In this document: piece by piece, positions 37,324 to 46,185 of the stretch
Layout: every line of letters starts with the position of its first letter
Position numbering within the stretch: position 1 is the first letter of the stretch
DNA from: Actinomadura hibisca NBRC 15177
GTDB taxonomy: Bacteria; Actinomycetota; Actinomycetes; Streptosporangiales; Streptosporangiaceae
Assembly (NCBI RefSeq): GCF_001552635.1
Contig: NZ_BCRO01000037.1
Coordinates: 1 to 64,000 of the forward strand
Length of the DNA: 64,000 nt
Direction of reading: 5' to 3'
The notes under the pieces: model-generated
Told to the model about the DNA's origin: nothing
The model's database searches: none
Seen by the model: the letters and a program-made list of their open reading frames with translations, nothing else
Position numbers and translations under genes: made by a program

Positions 37324-38039
37324 CGCGCCACCTCCGGGACGCGGCGGACGTCCTCGACGACCCGGCCGTCGCGCAGCCGCACGACCCGGCGGGCGTGCGC
37401 CGCCACCTCGTCCTCGTGGGTGATCACCACGATGGTGCGGCCGGTCTCGCTGAGCCGGTCGAACACCCCGAGGATGTCGGCGGTGGAGGCGCTGTCCAGC
37501 GCGCCGGTGGGCTCGTCGGCCAGCAGCAGCGTCGGGGCGGTGACCAGGGCCCGCGCCACCGCGACGCGCTGCTGCTGCCCGCCCGACAGCTCGTTGGGCT
37601 CGTGCCGGGCGCGGTCGGCGAGCCCGACCTCGCGCAGCGCGGCCTGGGCGCGGCGTCGACGCTCGGCGGCGCGGACGCCGCCGTAGGCGAGCGGCAGTTC
37701 CACGTTGGCCTGCGCGCTCATCCGTGGGATCAGGTTGAACGACTGGAACACGAACCCGATGCGCCGGTTGCGCAGGATCGCCAGCCGCCGCTCGTCCAGC
37801 CGCCCGACGTCGGTGCCCGCGAGCAGGTACCGACCGCCGGTGGGCACGTCGAGGCAGCCGAGGATGTTCATCAGCGTGGACTTGCCGGACCCCGACGCCC
37901 CCATGACCGCCACGTAGTCGCCCTGCGCGACGGTGAGGGAGACGCCGCGCAGCGCGTGCACGGCGGTGTCGCCCGCGCCGTAGACCTTGGTGACGTCCCG
38001 CACGTCCAGGACGGGCGGCCGTGCGCCTTCCGCCGTCAC
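37320..38039 (-). CDS. MacB-like ABC transporter ATP-binding protein
   Basis: A 239-residue ATPase of the LolD/MacB-type family. Walker A is GASGSGKST (about 46-54), the signature LSGGQQQRVAVARAL, Walker B LLLADEPTGALDS, and the switch His in VVITHED. The GTG start at 38039 overlaps the stop of the HlyD gene, and its stop overlaps the permease start (both GTGA). Together with its neighbours it forms a tripartite YknXYZ-like exporter. Confidence 0.95.
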   Translation of the reverse strand: MTAEGARPPVLDVRDVTKVYGAGDTAVHALRGVSLTVAQGDYVAVMGASGSGKSTLMNILGCLDVPTGGRYLLAGTDVGRLDERRLAILRNRRIGFVFQSFNLIPRMSAQANVELPLAYGGVRAAERRRRAQAALREVGLADRARHEPNELSGGQQQRVAVARALVTAPTLLLADEPTGALDSASTADILGVFDRLSETGRTIVVITHEDEVAAHARRVVRLRDGRVVEDVRRVPEVAR

Positions 38040-39199
38040 GGACGGCCCCCGCCCCGCCCGGCACCGCCGCCGGCGGGGAAGCCGCCCCCGCTGCCCGGCA
38101 TCCGGCCGCCCGGCACCATCCCGCCGTTGCCGGACGTCCCGCCGGTGCTCGCGGAGGTGACCACGACCTGGTCGCCCTCTTCCAGACCCGAGGTGATCTC
38201 GGTGCCCTGGTCGCCCTTGACGCCGACCTTCACCCGCACGCTGCTGCGCTGCCCGTTCCGCAGGACGGTGACGGTGCTCTGCCCACCCGCCGTCCGGACC
38301 GCCGCGCTCGGCACGTACAGCGCGTCCGCGGCCTTGCCGACGGTGATCTCGGCGGTGGCGGTCTGCCCCAGCCGCACCCCGGACGGCCGCTCGTCCAGCG
38401 TGATCGTCGCCGGGTACTTCACCACGTTGTCGCTGGTGGTCGGGGACGGCCCGATCGCGGTGACCTTGCCGGTCGCGGTCGTCCCCGGCAGCGCGTCGAA
38501 GGTGACGGTCGCGCTCTGCCCCGCCTTCAGCCGGGTCGTGTCGGCCTCGGTGAACTGCCCCTCGATCTGGAGCTTGCCGATGTCGGCGAGCTCGATGAAG
38601 CCCGAGCCGCTCGACGAGGAGGAGGACGTCGAACCACCGCTCGACGGTGACGAGGACGAGGACGATCCGGACGTCGAGCCTCCCGTGCCGCTCGACGAGC
38701 CGCCGACCGTCCCGTTGACCGCCGTCACCGTCCCCGCGAACGGCGCCTTCAGCACGGTCCCGGCCAGCTTCCGCGCCGCCGCGTTGTAGCTGTTCTTGAC
38801 CTGGAGGTAGCTGGCGTACCCCTTCTCGGTCGAGGTGTCGGTGTCGTCGGCGACCGCGAGGTTCGCCTTGGCCGCGTTGTAGGACTCCAGGGCCTCGGTC
38901 TGGTCGAGCCGGGCGAGCGTCTCGCCCGCGCTGACCTTCTCGCCCGGCTTGACGTAGATCTTGGCGACCGTGCCGGACCCGGCGAACGACAACGAGCGCG
39001 CCCGCGCGCTCTCCACCGCGCCGGACGCCGACACCGTGGCGGTCACGGTGCCCCGGGACACCGGGACGGTCCGGGATGCGGCGACCGCCTCGCCGTCGCC
39101 GGAGCCGAGGGTGAGGTACGCGACGCCGGCGCCACCGGCCAGCAGCACGCCGAGCGCGCCGTTGACCAGGAGAGACCGGCGTGGAATCCGCCGTTTCAT
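38036..39199 (-). CDS. HlyD/MacA-like membrane fusion protein
   Basis: A 387-residue adaptor with one N-terminal membrane helix (about 10-30). The lipoyl/hairpin region has GTVAKIYVKPGEKVSAGETLARLD, a short helical part (ALESYNAAKANLAVADD), then a Ser/Gly-rich insert (about 170-210) and the beta-barrel segment VTVLRNGQRSSVRVKVGVKGD. The C-terminus is Gly-rich. In Gram-positive bacteria such adaptors work with a MacB pair (YknXYZ, Vex, Bce-like). It is the first gene of the operon; a GAAGAT-GAG-ATCTTC dyad lies 42 bases upstream. Confidence 0.92.
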   Translation of the reverse strand: MKRRIPRRSLLVNGALGVLLAGGAGVAYLTLGSGDGEAVAASRTVPVSRGTVTATVSASGAVESARARSLSFAGSGTVAKIYVKPGEKVSAGETLARLDQTEALESYNAAKANLAVADDTDTSTEKGYASYLQVKNSYNAAARKLAGTVLKAPFAGTVTAVNGTVGGSSSGTGGSTSGSSSSSSPSSGGSTSSSSSSGSGFIELADIGKLQIEGQFTEADTTRLKAGQSATVTFDALPGTTATGKVTAIGPSPTTSDNVVKYPATITLDERPSGVRLGQTATAEITVGKAADALYVPSAAVRTAGGQSTVTVLRNGQRSSVRVKVGVKGDQGTEITSGLEEGDQVVVTSASTGGTSGNGGMVPGGRMPGSGGGFPAGGGAGRGGGRP

Positions 39200-39351
39200 G
39201 GAGCCGAGACTGCCGCCGCCGTCTGGGAGCCCGCTGGAGCGAAGATGAGATCTTCATGAGAAAAGCGGGACGGGTGTTTCGCGAGTGGCGTCCGCTCCCG
39301 GCCAGCGGCGGCGCGGCGAAATATCGTCCGGCGGCGGGCGGTTGCCCCGGC

Positions 39352-40107
39352 ATGAGCACCAAAACACGCGTGCGCGTCGAGCAGGGGCACAAGCGGGTCC
39401 GTGCCTACCTCGGCGGGCGGCTGGTCGCCGACACCGTCTGTCCCGTTCTGGTCTGGGAAGTCCCCTACTACCCCGCCTACTACATCCCGCTCGACGATGT
39501 CCGGGCCGAGCTGATCTCCGAGGGGCCGGGGCGACGGTCGCCCAGCCGCGGGGACGCCACCGCCTACACCGTGAAGGTCGACGGCGCCGAGGCCCCGGGC
39601 GCCGCCTCGCGGTACGTCGAGTCGCCCGTGGCGGAACTGCGCGGGCTCGTCCGGCTCGACTGGGACGCCATGGACTCCTGGTTCGAGGAGGACCAGGAGG
39701 TGTTCGTCCATCCCCGCAGCCCGTACACGCGGGTCGACGTGCTGCCCAGCTCGCGGCACGTCCGCGTCGAGGTGGACGGCGTCACAGTCGCCGAGTCGGG
39801 CAGCCCCCGCCTGCTGTTCGAGACTGGCCTTCCCACCCGCTACTACCTGCCCAAGACGCACGTCCGGATGGACCTGCTGGAGCCGTCCGAAACAGTCACC
39901 CACTGCCCCTACAAGGGGACGGCCGAGTACTGGTCGGTCCGGGCCGGTGGAAAGGCGCACCGGGATCTCGCCTGGTCCTACCCCACGCCGCTGCCCGAGA
40001 GCGGGGGCGTCGAAGGGCTCGTCGCCTTCTACGACGAGGAGGTCGACGTGTTCGTGGACGGCGTCCGGCAGGAGCGGCCGCGCACCAAGTTCCGCTCCGC
40101 GGAGTAG
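39352..40107 (+). CDS. Tandem DUF427 protein
   Basis: A 251-residue protein made of two DUF427 domains, at about 1-120 (VRVEQGHKRVRAYLGGRLVAD; YYIPLDDVRAELI) and 125-245 (RVDVLPSSRHVRVEVDGVTVA; TRYYLPKTHVRMDLLEP; THCPYKGTAEYWSV). The second domain retains the family CPYKG signature, the first has a degenerate SPSRGDA at the same place. No function is established. I use the ATG at 39352; a longer reading would extend into the HlyD promoter region. A wobble-paired terminator follows the stop. Confidence 0.88.
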   Translation: MSTKTRVRVEQGHKRVRAYLGGRLVADTVCPVLVWEVPYYPAYYIPLDDVRAELISEGPGRRSPSRGDATAYTVKVDGAEAPGAASRYVESPVAELRGLVRLDWDAMDSWFEEDQEVFVHPRSPYTRVDVLPSSRHVRVEVDGVTVAESGSPRLLFETGLPTRYYLPKTHVRMDLLEPSETVTHCPYKGTAEYWSVRAGGKAHRDLAWSYPTPLPESGGVEGLVAFYDEEVDVFVDGVRQERPRTKFRSAE

Positions 40108-40123
40108 CCGCAGGAGTCTTCCG

Positions 40124-40155
40124 GGCCCCGCTGGTCACCGACCGGCGGGGCCTTT
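40124..40155 (+). terminator. Terminator after the DUF427 gene
   Basis: A 13-bp stem (40124-40136 with 40140-40152) with one G-T wobble, a 3-base loop and a following ttt. It lies 17 bases after the DUF427 stop. Confidence 0.85.
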
Positions 40156-40319
40156 CGCGTTCCCAAACAACGGGTTCTGCGTTTGGGCGCAGGTTTTCCG
40201 TGAACCGGGCACAAACGGCAGGGCCCCCTTTGTCACTCGACCTTACAGCGGTTGATGTCTCATCGTGCGATGGTGTGATGCCCGTCGCTTTCGCCCGCCC
40301 ACCCTTGCCATCTCCGTAG

Positions 40320-40350
40320 ACCTACGCAAGCGTAGGTTACGCAAGCGTAA
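40320..40350. promoter_or_regulatory. Two adjacent palindromes upstream of the desaturase operon (candidate operators)
   Basis: ACCTACGC-AA-GCGTAGGT (40320-40337) and TTACGC-AA-GCGTAA (40337-40350) lie back to back; both contain TACGCAAGCGTA. The centres are 15 bases apart, so two dimers could bind on nearly the same or slightly rotated face of the helix. They lie 26 bases before the reductase TTG, where a repressor of the TetR type, such as those controlling fatty-acid desaturation genes, would act. The regulator gene is not in the window. Confidence 0.75.
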
Positions 40351-40376
40351 GTTTGAAGCGCCCGGGGAGGCCCGCT

Positions 40377-41462
40377 TTGACCGCTCCGCACGCGACACCG
40401 CCGCGTGGTCCCGTCCGCCGGCTGGCGGACGCCGCCCGCTGGCTGTCCACCCCCCTGCTGCCCGAGGACTACCTCGCGCTGCTCAACCCCCTGTGGTCCA
40501 CCGCCGAGCTGCGCGGCCGCGTCGAGGCCGTGCGGCGCGAGGCGCCCGGCGCCGCGACCGTCGAGATCCGGCCCGGCCGCGACTGGGCCGGGCACGCGCC
40601 CGGCCAGTGGATCAGGATCGGCGTGGACATCGACGGGGTCCGCCACTGGCGCACCTTCTCGTTGTCGTCCCCGCCCCGGCCCGACGGCCGGATCACCATC
40701 ACCGTCAAGGCCACCGAGGACGGGAAGGTCTCCCGTCACCTGGTGCACGACGTCCGGCCCGGCGCCATCGTCCGGCTGGAGGAGGCCGACGGCGAGTTCG
40801 TCCTGCCGTCGCAGGTCCCCGACCGGCTGCTGTTCCTGACCGCGGGCAGCGGCATCACGCCCGTCATGGCCATGCTGCGCGGGCTCGCCGAGCGCGGCCG
40901 GGTCCCCGACGTGGTGCTGGTCCACTCGGCCCGCACCGCCGGGGACGTCATCTTCGGCGCCGAGCTGCGCGAGCTGGCCGCCCGGTTCGACGGTCTGACG
41001 CTCGTGGAGCGGCACACCTCGGCCGACGGCCGGTTCAAGCCCGCCGACCTACCTGAACTGTGCCCCGACTGGGCCGACCGCGAGACCTGGGCCTGCGGCC
41101 CCGCCGACCTGCTGGACGAGCTGGCGGCCCACTGGCTCGCCGAGGGCGTGCCCGAGCGGCTGCGCATCGAGCGTTTCCGGCCCGTGCTGGCCGGGGCCGG
41201 CGGCGAGGGCGGGCGCGTCAGCTTCACCAGGAGCGGCGTCGAGGTGGACGCCGACGGCTCCACTCCCCTGCTGGAGGCGGGCGAGGGCGCCGGGGCGCTG
41301 CTGCCCAGCGGCTGCCGCATGGGCATCTGTTACAGCTGCGTCGGCCGCCTGTGCTCCGGCCAGGTCCGCGACCTGCGGACCGGCGAGGTGCACGGCGAGG
41401 AGGGCCACCTGATCCAGACCTGCGTGTCGGCCGCCGCCGGGCCCGTCGAGATCGAACTCTGA
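40377..41462 (+). CDS. Ferredoxin reductase-like flavoprotein with C-terminal 2Fe-2S domain
   Basis: From the TTG at 40377, which has GGGGAGG six bases upstream, the protein is 361 residues. The FAD-binding barrel has WRTFSLSSPP (RxxS), the NAD(P) domain has TAGSGITPVMAMLRGLAE and ETWACGPADLLDEL, and the C-terminal plant-type 2Fe-2S motif is CRMGICYSCVGRLCSG, with the last ligand in IQTCVS. It should pass electrons from NAD(P)H to the desaturase encoded 18 bases downstream, as in mycobacterial Rv3230c/DesA3. Confidence 0.94.
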   Translation: MTAPHATPPRGPVRRLADAARWLSTPLLPEDYLALLNPLWSTAELRGRVEAVRREAPGAATVEIRPGRDWAGHAPGQWIRIGVDIDGVRHWRTFSLSSPPRPDGRITITVKATEDGKVSRHLVHDVRPGAIVRLEEADGEFVLPSQVPDRLLFLTAGSGITPVMAMLRGLAERGRVPDVVLVHSARTAGDVIFGAELRELAARFDGLTLVERHTSADGRFKPADLPELCPDWADRETWACGPADLLDELAAHWLAEGVPERLRIERFRPVLAGAGGEGGRVSFTRSGVEVDADGSTPLLEAGEGAGALLPSGCRMGICYSCVGRLCSGQVRDLRTGEVHGEEGHLIQTCVSAAAGPVEIEL

Positions 41463-41480
41463 GAACGAGAGGAGCACGCC

Positions 41481-42599
41481 ATGGCCACCACCGACCATCT
41501 CACCCCCGCCGACTACGAGGCGATCGCCGTCGAGCTGGACGCCCTGCGCGAGGAGATCACCGCCGAGCTCGGTGACGACGACGCCGCCTACATCCACAAG
41601 ATCATCCGCCTCCAGCGCGGGCTGGAGATCGCCGGGCGCGCGCTGCTGATGGCCTCGTCGCTGCCGCCCGCCTGGATCGCCGGGACCGCGACGTTGTCGG
41701 TCGCCAAGATCCTGGAGAACATGGAGATCGGGCACAACGTCATGCACGGCCAGTGGGACTGGATGCGCGACCCCAAGATCCATTCAACGACCTGGGAGTG
41801 GGACAACGTCTCCCCGGCCGAGCAGTGGAAGCACTCGCACAACTTCGTGCACCACACCTTCACCAACGTCATCGGCAAGGACAACGACGTCGGCTACGGC
41901 ATCCTGCGCGTCACCCCCGAGCAGCCCTGGCACCCGGCCAACCTGCCCCAGCCGGTCTACAACGCGCTGCTGGCGATGTTCTTCGAGTACGGCGTGGCGC
42001 TGCACGACCTGGAGATCGACAAGATCCGCGAGGGGACCGCCGACCTGGAGGTCACCAAGGCCAAGCTGCGCGCCATCGGCCGCAAGATCCGCCGCCAGTG
42101 GGGCAAGGACTACCTGGCGTTTCCGCTGCTCAGCGGCCCGCAGTTCCTGACGACGCTGGGCGCGAACTTCACCGCCAACATCATCCGCAACGTCTGGGCG
42201 CACTCGATCATCTTCTGCGGACACTTCCCCGGCGAGGTCGAGGTGTTCGAGGTCGGCGAGGAGCAGCTCGAAGGCGAGACCAAGGGCGAGTGGTACGTCC
42301 GCCAGCTCCTGGGCTCGGCCAACATCAGCGGCGGGAGGCTGTTCCACCTGATGACCGGCAACCTGTCGCACCAGATCGAGCACCACCTGTTCCCCGACCT
42401 GCCCAGCAACCGGTACGCCGAGATCGCGCCGCGCATCCGCGCCCTGTGCGAGAAGTACGACCTGCCGTACCACACCGGCCCGTTCACCAAGCAGATCGGC
42501 AGCACCTGGAAGAAGATCTTCCGCTACGCGCTGCCGGGGCCCAAGGTGCCCGCGCCCGCCCGCGCGCCGCTGGCCAAGCAGCCGGTCGCGGCCGCCTGA
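41481..42599 (+). CDS. Membrane fatty-acid (acyl-CoA delta-9 type) desaturase
   Basis: A 372-residue di-iron desaturase. Its three histidine boxes are HNVMH in MEIGHNVMHGQW, HSHNFVHH, and HQIEHHLFPDLP. Four hydrophobic segments (about 55-80 and 160-240) flank them. An AGGAGC-type site lies before the ATG at 41481. Its partner reductase is immediately upstream, a two-gene operon similar to mycobacterial DesA3/Rv3230c, which makes oleoyl-CoA. A 13-bp terminator follows. The two genes probably respond to temperature or acyl-CoA through the tandem palindromes. Confidence 0.94.
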   Translation: MATTDHLTPADYEAIAVELDALREEITAELGDDDAAYIHKIIRLQRGLEIAGRALLMASSLPPAWIAGTATLSVAKILENMEIGHNVMHGQWDWMRDPKIHSTTWEWDNVSPAEQWKHSHNFVHHTFTNVIGKDNDVGYGILRVTPEQPWHPANLPQPVYNALLAMFFEYGVALHDLEIDKIREGTADLEVTKAKLRAIGRKIRRQWGKDYLAFPLLSGPQFLTTLGANFTANIIRNVWAHSIIFCGHFPGEVEVFEVGEEQLEGETKGEWYVRQLLGSANISGGRLFHLMTGNLSHQIEHHLFPDLPSNRYAEIAPRIRALCEKYDLPYHTGPFTKQIGSTWKKIFRYALPGPKVPAPARAPLAKQPVAAA

Positions 42600-42606
42600 G
42601 CGCTCG

Positions 42607-42636
42607 CGAAGGGCCGCCGCGTCCGGCGGCCCTTCG
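42607..42636. terminator. Terminator after the desaturase gene
   Basis: A perfect 13-bp stem (42607-42619 with 42624-42636) and a 4-base loop, directly after the desaturase stop and before the end of the converging inhibitor-like gene. Confidence 0.9.
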
Positions 42637-42643
42637 GTGCGGG

Positions 42644-43012
42644 TCACCTGCTCCAGCGGTGCGAGCGGATCGCGATGTCGGCCGCGTTCAGCGGACGGGG
42701 CGTGGCCGGGAGGGGATCGGTGATCTGCCCCCGGTAGTTCGCCGAGGCGTAGAAGGTGACCTGGCCGCGCCCACGGTTCCAGATCGAGTTGACGCGGAAC
42801 CCGCAGCGCCGCTTGCCGCCGCGCCAGTTCCGGTCATCGCCCCGCCAGCTGCAGAACGCGCCGGTGGTCCCCTGGCCGCTCCACGCGCACACCCGTCCCC
42901 GCGCGCACCGGCCCGGCCCCGCCGCCTGCGCGACCGGCGCGGCGGACACCGCCAGCACGGCGGCCGCCACGACCACCGCCCCGGCCGCCCGCCCGTTCCC
43001 GACCCTGCCCAT
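42644..43012 (-). CDS. Secreted peptidase inhibitor I36-like protein
   Basis: A 122-residue exported protein from the ATG at 43012 (GGGG six bases upstream; ATG 43018 possible). The signal peptide is RAAGAVVVAAAVLAVSAAPV with cleavage after AQA. The mature part has four cysteines (GRCARGRVCAW, GAFCSW, RRCGFRV) and the SIWNRGRG...VTFYASANYRG pattern seen in actinomycete I36-type metalloprotease inhibitors and beta/gamma-crystallin-like proteins. Inhibitor activity is suggested, not proven. Confidence 0.75.
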   Translation of the reverse strand: MGRVGNGRAAGAVVVAAAVLAVSAAPVAQAAGPGRCARGRVCAWSGQGTTGAFCSWRGDDRNWRGGKRRCGFRVNSIWNRGRGQVTFYASANYRGQITDPLPATPRPLNAADIAIRSHRWSR

Positions 43013-43115
43013 GCTCATCCCCGTTCTGCCGTGCCGCTGCACAGCAGACGTTAGGGACGGGCGCGGCCGGGGTCGGGCGGTCCGCTGTTCTCTCGCCCAA
43101 GCGATTGCCATGCCT

Positions 43116-43955
43116 CTACCCGAGCGGCTGCTCCTCGGTCCCATAACGGGCGTCGTGCTGGCGGCGCGGCGAGCACACCGAGGCCGACGGGCACGAGCAG
43201 CGCCCGCCCCCGTTCAGCCGGACGGTCACGGTGTCGGACGGGACGTTCCGCCCGACGACCTGACCGGCCCCCTCGGGCGTCTCGACGCGCTCGCCGAGGG
43301 CGGGCATCTCCTGGTGGGCCTGCACGTACAGGGGGTGCTCGTACTTCAGGCAGCACATCAGCCGCCCGCACGCGCCCGCGATGCGCAGCGGGTTGACCGG
43401 CAGGTCCTGGTCCTTGGCCATGCGGACCGAGACCGGCTCGAAGTCCTTCAGGAACGTCGCGCAGCACAGGTCGCGGCCGCACGGCCCGATCCCGCCCTGG
43501 AGGCGCGCCTCGTCGCGCGGGCCGACCTGCCGCAGCTCGACGCGGGCCCGGATCGTGCGGGCCAGGTCGCGCACCAGCGCGCGGAAGTCCACCCGGTGCG
43601 GCGCGGTGAAGTAGATCGTGAAGACGTTCTCGGCGTCCAGGAAGTCCACGCCGATGACCTTCATGGGCAGGCCGTGCTTGCGGACCAGCCGCTTGGCGAC
43701 GCCGCGGCCCTCGGCGCGCCGCCGCCGGTTGGCCTCGTCGCGGGCCAGGTGCTCGGCGGTGGCCGGGCCCGCGCAGACCGGCAGGCCGCCGATGTCGTCC
43801 GACACCCACTGCGGCGCCCACACGCACTCGGCGACCTCGGGGCCGGAGTCGGTCGGGACCAGGACCTTGTCGCCGACGGCGGGCGAGTGCGGGCCGGGGT
43901 CGAGGTAGTACAGCCGCCCGTACCGGGTGAAGCTGACGGCCATCACCATGCCCAT
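43116..43955 (-). CDS. PSP1/RicT-family protein
   Basis: A 279-residue cytosolic protein of the PSP1 (RicT/YaaT) family. GDKVLVPTDSGPEVAECVWAP is the N-terminal PSP1 domain. The cysteine groups GPCGRDLCCATF and CGRLMCCLKYEHP match the Fe-S ligands of the Bacillus RicAFT complex, which affects mRNA processing and sporulation. The RicA and RicF partners are not seen nearby. GGAG lies eight bases before the ATG. In actinomycetes it usually sits near holB/tmk, as here. Confidence 0.93.
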   Translation of the reverse strand: MGMVMAVSFTRYGRLYYLDPGPHSPAVGDKVLVPTDSGPEVAECVWAPQWVSDDIGGLPVCAGPATAEHLARDEANRRRRAEGRGVAKRLVRKHGLPMKVIGVDFLDAENVFTIYFTAPHRVDFRALVRDLARTIRARVELRQVGPRDEARLQGGIGPCGRDLCCATFLKDFEPVSVRMAKDQDLPVNPLRIAGACGRLMCCLKYEHPLYVQAHQEMPALGERVETPEGAGQVVGRNVPSDTVTVRLNGGGRCSCPSASVCSPRRQHDARYGTEEQPLG

Positions 43956-44050
43956 GGTTTCGCTCCGTTCGCCCGACGACGCGCCTCCAACCCTACGCGG
44001 CGGCGCGCGGGACGATCACCGGGCGCGGGCGGGAAGATCGCGGAGCGGGG

Positions 44051-45091
44051 TCACCAGGCGACGTCGGCGAGGTCGGCGGCGGGCACGGTGCCGCCCGCCT
44101 TCACGTAGAGCAGGCCGTCGCCGCCCGCGGCCAGCAGGTGGCCGCCGGTGCCGTCCGAGGAGATGCGGGCGGGCGGGGCCGGGGCGTCGCGCTGCCACAA
44201 CACCTTGGTGGGCTTGCCCGTGTCGGCCGAGTACGCCTGCATCTCGATCGTGGAGTCCTTGCCGACGCCCGCCACGACGGTGCGGCCGTCGCTGCTGAGA
44301 ACGGCGGCGAGGCTGCCCTTGGGCAGGAGCATGACGGCCTTGCTGAGCTTGAGATCGCCTCCGGCGCCCGCGGTGTCGAGGGTGCGGAGCTGGCGCTTGA
44401 CGACGGCGGGCCTGCCGTTGACGGTGCGGACCGGGTTCCAGACGAACGAGAGCGTCGGGCCCGTCCACGACAGGTTCGTGAGGCGGGCGGGGAGCCTGCT
44501 CGTCCAGGTCACGCGCTTGCGGGTGTCGCGGGACACCACGTCCAGGCGGGCGGCCATGCCCTGGTAGGTGACGTAGGCGATCTGCTTGCCGTCGGGGCTG
44601 ACGGCCAGGTCCGACCAGTCGGTGGACGCGCCCGCGATCGTGACGCCGGGCACCTCGTTGAGGTCCTTGGGGTGGCCGTTCTTCTCCAGCCGCAACCGCT
44701 GGAAGACGACCTTGCCGGGACCGGCCGTGGCCGACACCACGTAGGAGCCGTCGCGCTCGGCGGCGATGCGCTGGAAGCGGCGGCCCTGGGGGGCGGCGAC
44801 GGGCAGGCCCACGTCCTTGCCGGTGCGCACGTCGCGGACGATCAGCGCGGTGCCGGTGCGGCGCACGCCCACGACGTAGCGGGGCACGCCGCCGGTGCGC
44901 TCCTTGCCCGCGGCCTGCTTGGCGGCGGGCTTGGGCTCGTGGTGGGAGCGGTCCTTCTGGACGCGGTGGACGAGGTCGGTGCCACCGCCGATGGCGAGCG
45001 CGGCGCACGTGGCGACGCCGACCGGGATGATGGCGCGCCAGTGCCTGGCGAGCAGCCCTTTCGGCGCCGGATCCGTGTGCTTGCCGTCCAT
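44051..45091 (-). CDS. Membrane-anchored beta-propeller-like protein
   Basis: A 346-residue protein with a short cytoplasmic N-terminus, one helix (about 18-38) and an extracytoplasmic region of TolB/WD40-like blades, e.g. SDLAVSPDGKQIAYVTYQG, ARISSDGTGGHLLAAGGDG. It ends AADLADVAW, close to the FASVAW ending of its paralogue at 47355. In that paralogue the gene is coupled to an ECF sigma factor, so this one may have been the partner of the damaged sigma gene at 46818-47267 and act as an anti-sigma or sensor protein (inference). Confidence 0.75.
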   Translation of the reverse strand: MDGKHTDPAPKGLLARHWRAIIPVGVATCAALAIGGGTDLVHRVQKDRSHHEPKPAAKQAAGKERTGGVPRYVVGVRRTGTALIVRDVRTGKDVGLPVAAPQGRRFQRIAAERDGSYVVSATAGPGKVVFQRLRLEKNGHPKDLNEVPGVTIAGASTDWSDLAVSPDGKQIAYVTYQGMAARLDVVSRDTRKRVTWTSRLPARLTNLSWTGPTLSFVWNPVRTVNGRPAVVKRQLRTLDTAGAGGDLKLSKAVMLLPKGSLAAVLSSDGRTVVAGVGKDSTIEMQAYSADTGKPTKVLWQRDAPAPPARISSDGTGGHLLAAGGDGLLYVKAGGTVPAADLADVAW

Positions 45092-45340
45092 GGGGTTCCC
45101 GCCTGCCCGCCCTCTCACCGTTATCGCCTGCCCGACGTTTCTATCTCATTCGCCTCACGACAAACAGCCATGATTACGGAGTCAACCGTCCTAAGCGAAC
45201 CCTGAACGCCCCCTGAAGGTACCCGGCCGCCGGGAGGCGTTCGTTCCAGCATGGCGTCCGAAGTGCGGTGATTCAGCGCTTTTCCCAACTCCGGACCCGC
45301 TATTGGACCACGGTTGCAACGGGCGGTGCGCGCCGGGGTG

Positions 45341-46183
45341 TCAGCGCGCGGTGGCGAAGGCGGCGCGGGCCGCGTCCGTCGCAGACGCCCGGTAGGAGCT
45401 GCCGAAGAGCACGACGTGCACGAGCAGCGGGTGCAGCTGGTGCAGCGGCACGCGCTCCCGCCAGCCGTCCGCCAAGGGCGCGGCCTCGTCATAGGCGGCG
45501 ATGATGCGGTCCAGTTGCGGGGTTCCGAACAGCGCCAGCATGGCCAGGTCCGTCTCGCGGTGGCCGCCGTGGGCGGCGGGGTCGATGAGCTGGACGCGGC
45601 CGCCGGTCCACTGGAGGTTGCCGGACCAGAGGTCGCCGTGGATGCGGGCGGGCGGCTCGGGCGGCCCGGCGAGGGCGTCGATCTTCTCGATGACCTGCTC
45701 GAACAGGCGGACCTCGTCGGGCGCCAGGTGTGACGCGGCACGGCGCAGGAACGGGGCGAGGCGGCGTTCGGCGTACCAGCGCGGCCAGGGACCGTCGTCG
45801 AGGGTGTTGTCGAGCGGGAGATCGGCGATGAAGCCGTCCCAGGGCGCGCCGTAGGAGCCGGGCGACGCGGCGTGCAGGGCGGCCAGCTCGCGGCCGAAGC
45901 GCTCGGCGGCCTGTGGAGTAGGGGATTCCGACGACAGCCACGGCAGGACCAGCATCCGATCACCGGCGGCCAGCACTTCGGGAACGGGAGCGTCCGGCCC
46001 CGCCTCACCCAGCCAGCGCAGCCCCTTGCTCTCAGCCTCGAACACCCCGGGCAGCCCGTCCCCGGCGACGGCCTTGACGAACACCTCGCGTCCGTCGGCG
46101 AGGCCGACCCGGTGGAGCGTCCAGGAGTGGCTGGAGCCGAGGTCGGCGACGTGCTCGACCGGGACGCCCAGCAGCTCCCGCAT
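45341..46183 (-). CDS. Fructosamine kinase family protein
   Basis: A 280-residue kinase of the fructosamine-3-kinase/APH fold, which removes sugar adducts from glycated proteins by phosphorylation. Visible motifs are LGSSHSWTLHRVGLADGREVFVKAV (ATP-binding Lys), the catalytic loop RIHGDLWSGNLQW and the metal-binding QLIDPAAHGGHRETDLAML. It begins 2 bases after the LMW-PTP stop, so the two are cotranscribed; this pairing is common in actinomycetes and bacteria at large. Confidence 0.93.
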   Translation of the reverse strand: MRELLGVPVEHVADLGSSHSWTLHRVGLADGREVFVKAVAGDGLPGVFEAESKGLRWLGEAGPDAPVPEVLAAGDRMLVLPWLSSESPTPQAAERFGRELAALHAASPGSYGAPWDGFIADLPLDNTLDDGPWPRWYAERRLAPFLRRAASHLAPDEVRLFEQVIEKIDALAGPPEPPARIHGDLWSGNLQWTGGRVQLIDPAAHGGHRETDLAMLALFGTPQLDRIIAAYDEAAPLADGWRERVPLHQLHPLLVHVVLFGSSYRASATDAARAAFATAR

Positions 46184-46185
46184 CG

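Noticed and set aside
39241..39255. GAAGAT-GAG-ATCTTC dyad as a definite operator for the ABC export operon
   Set aside because: Only 6-bp arms and no regulator gene nearby; kept as a remark in the HlyD entry.
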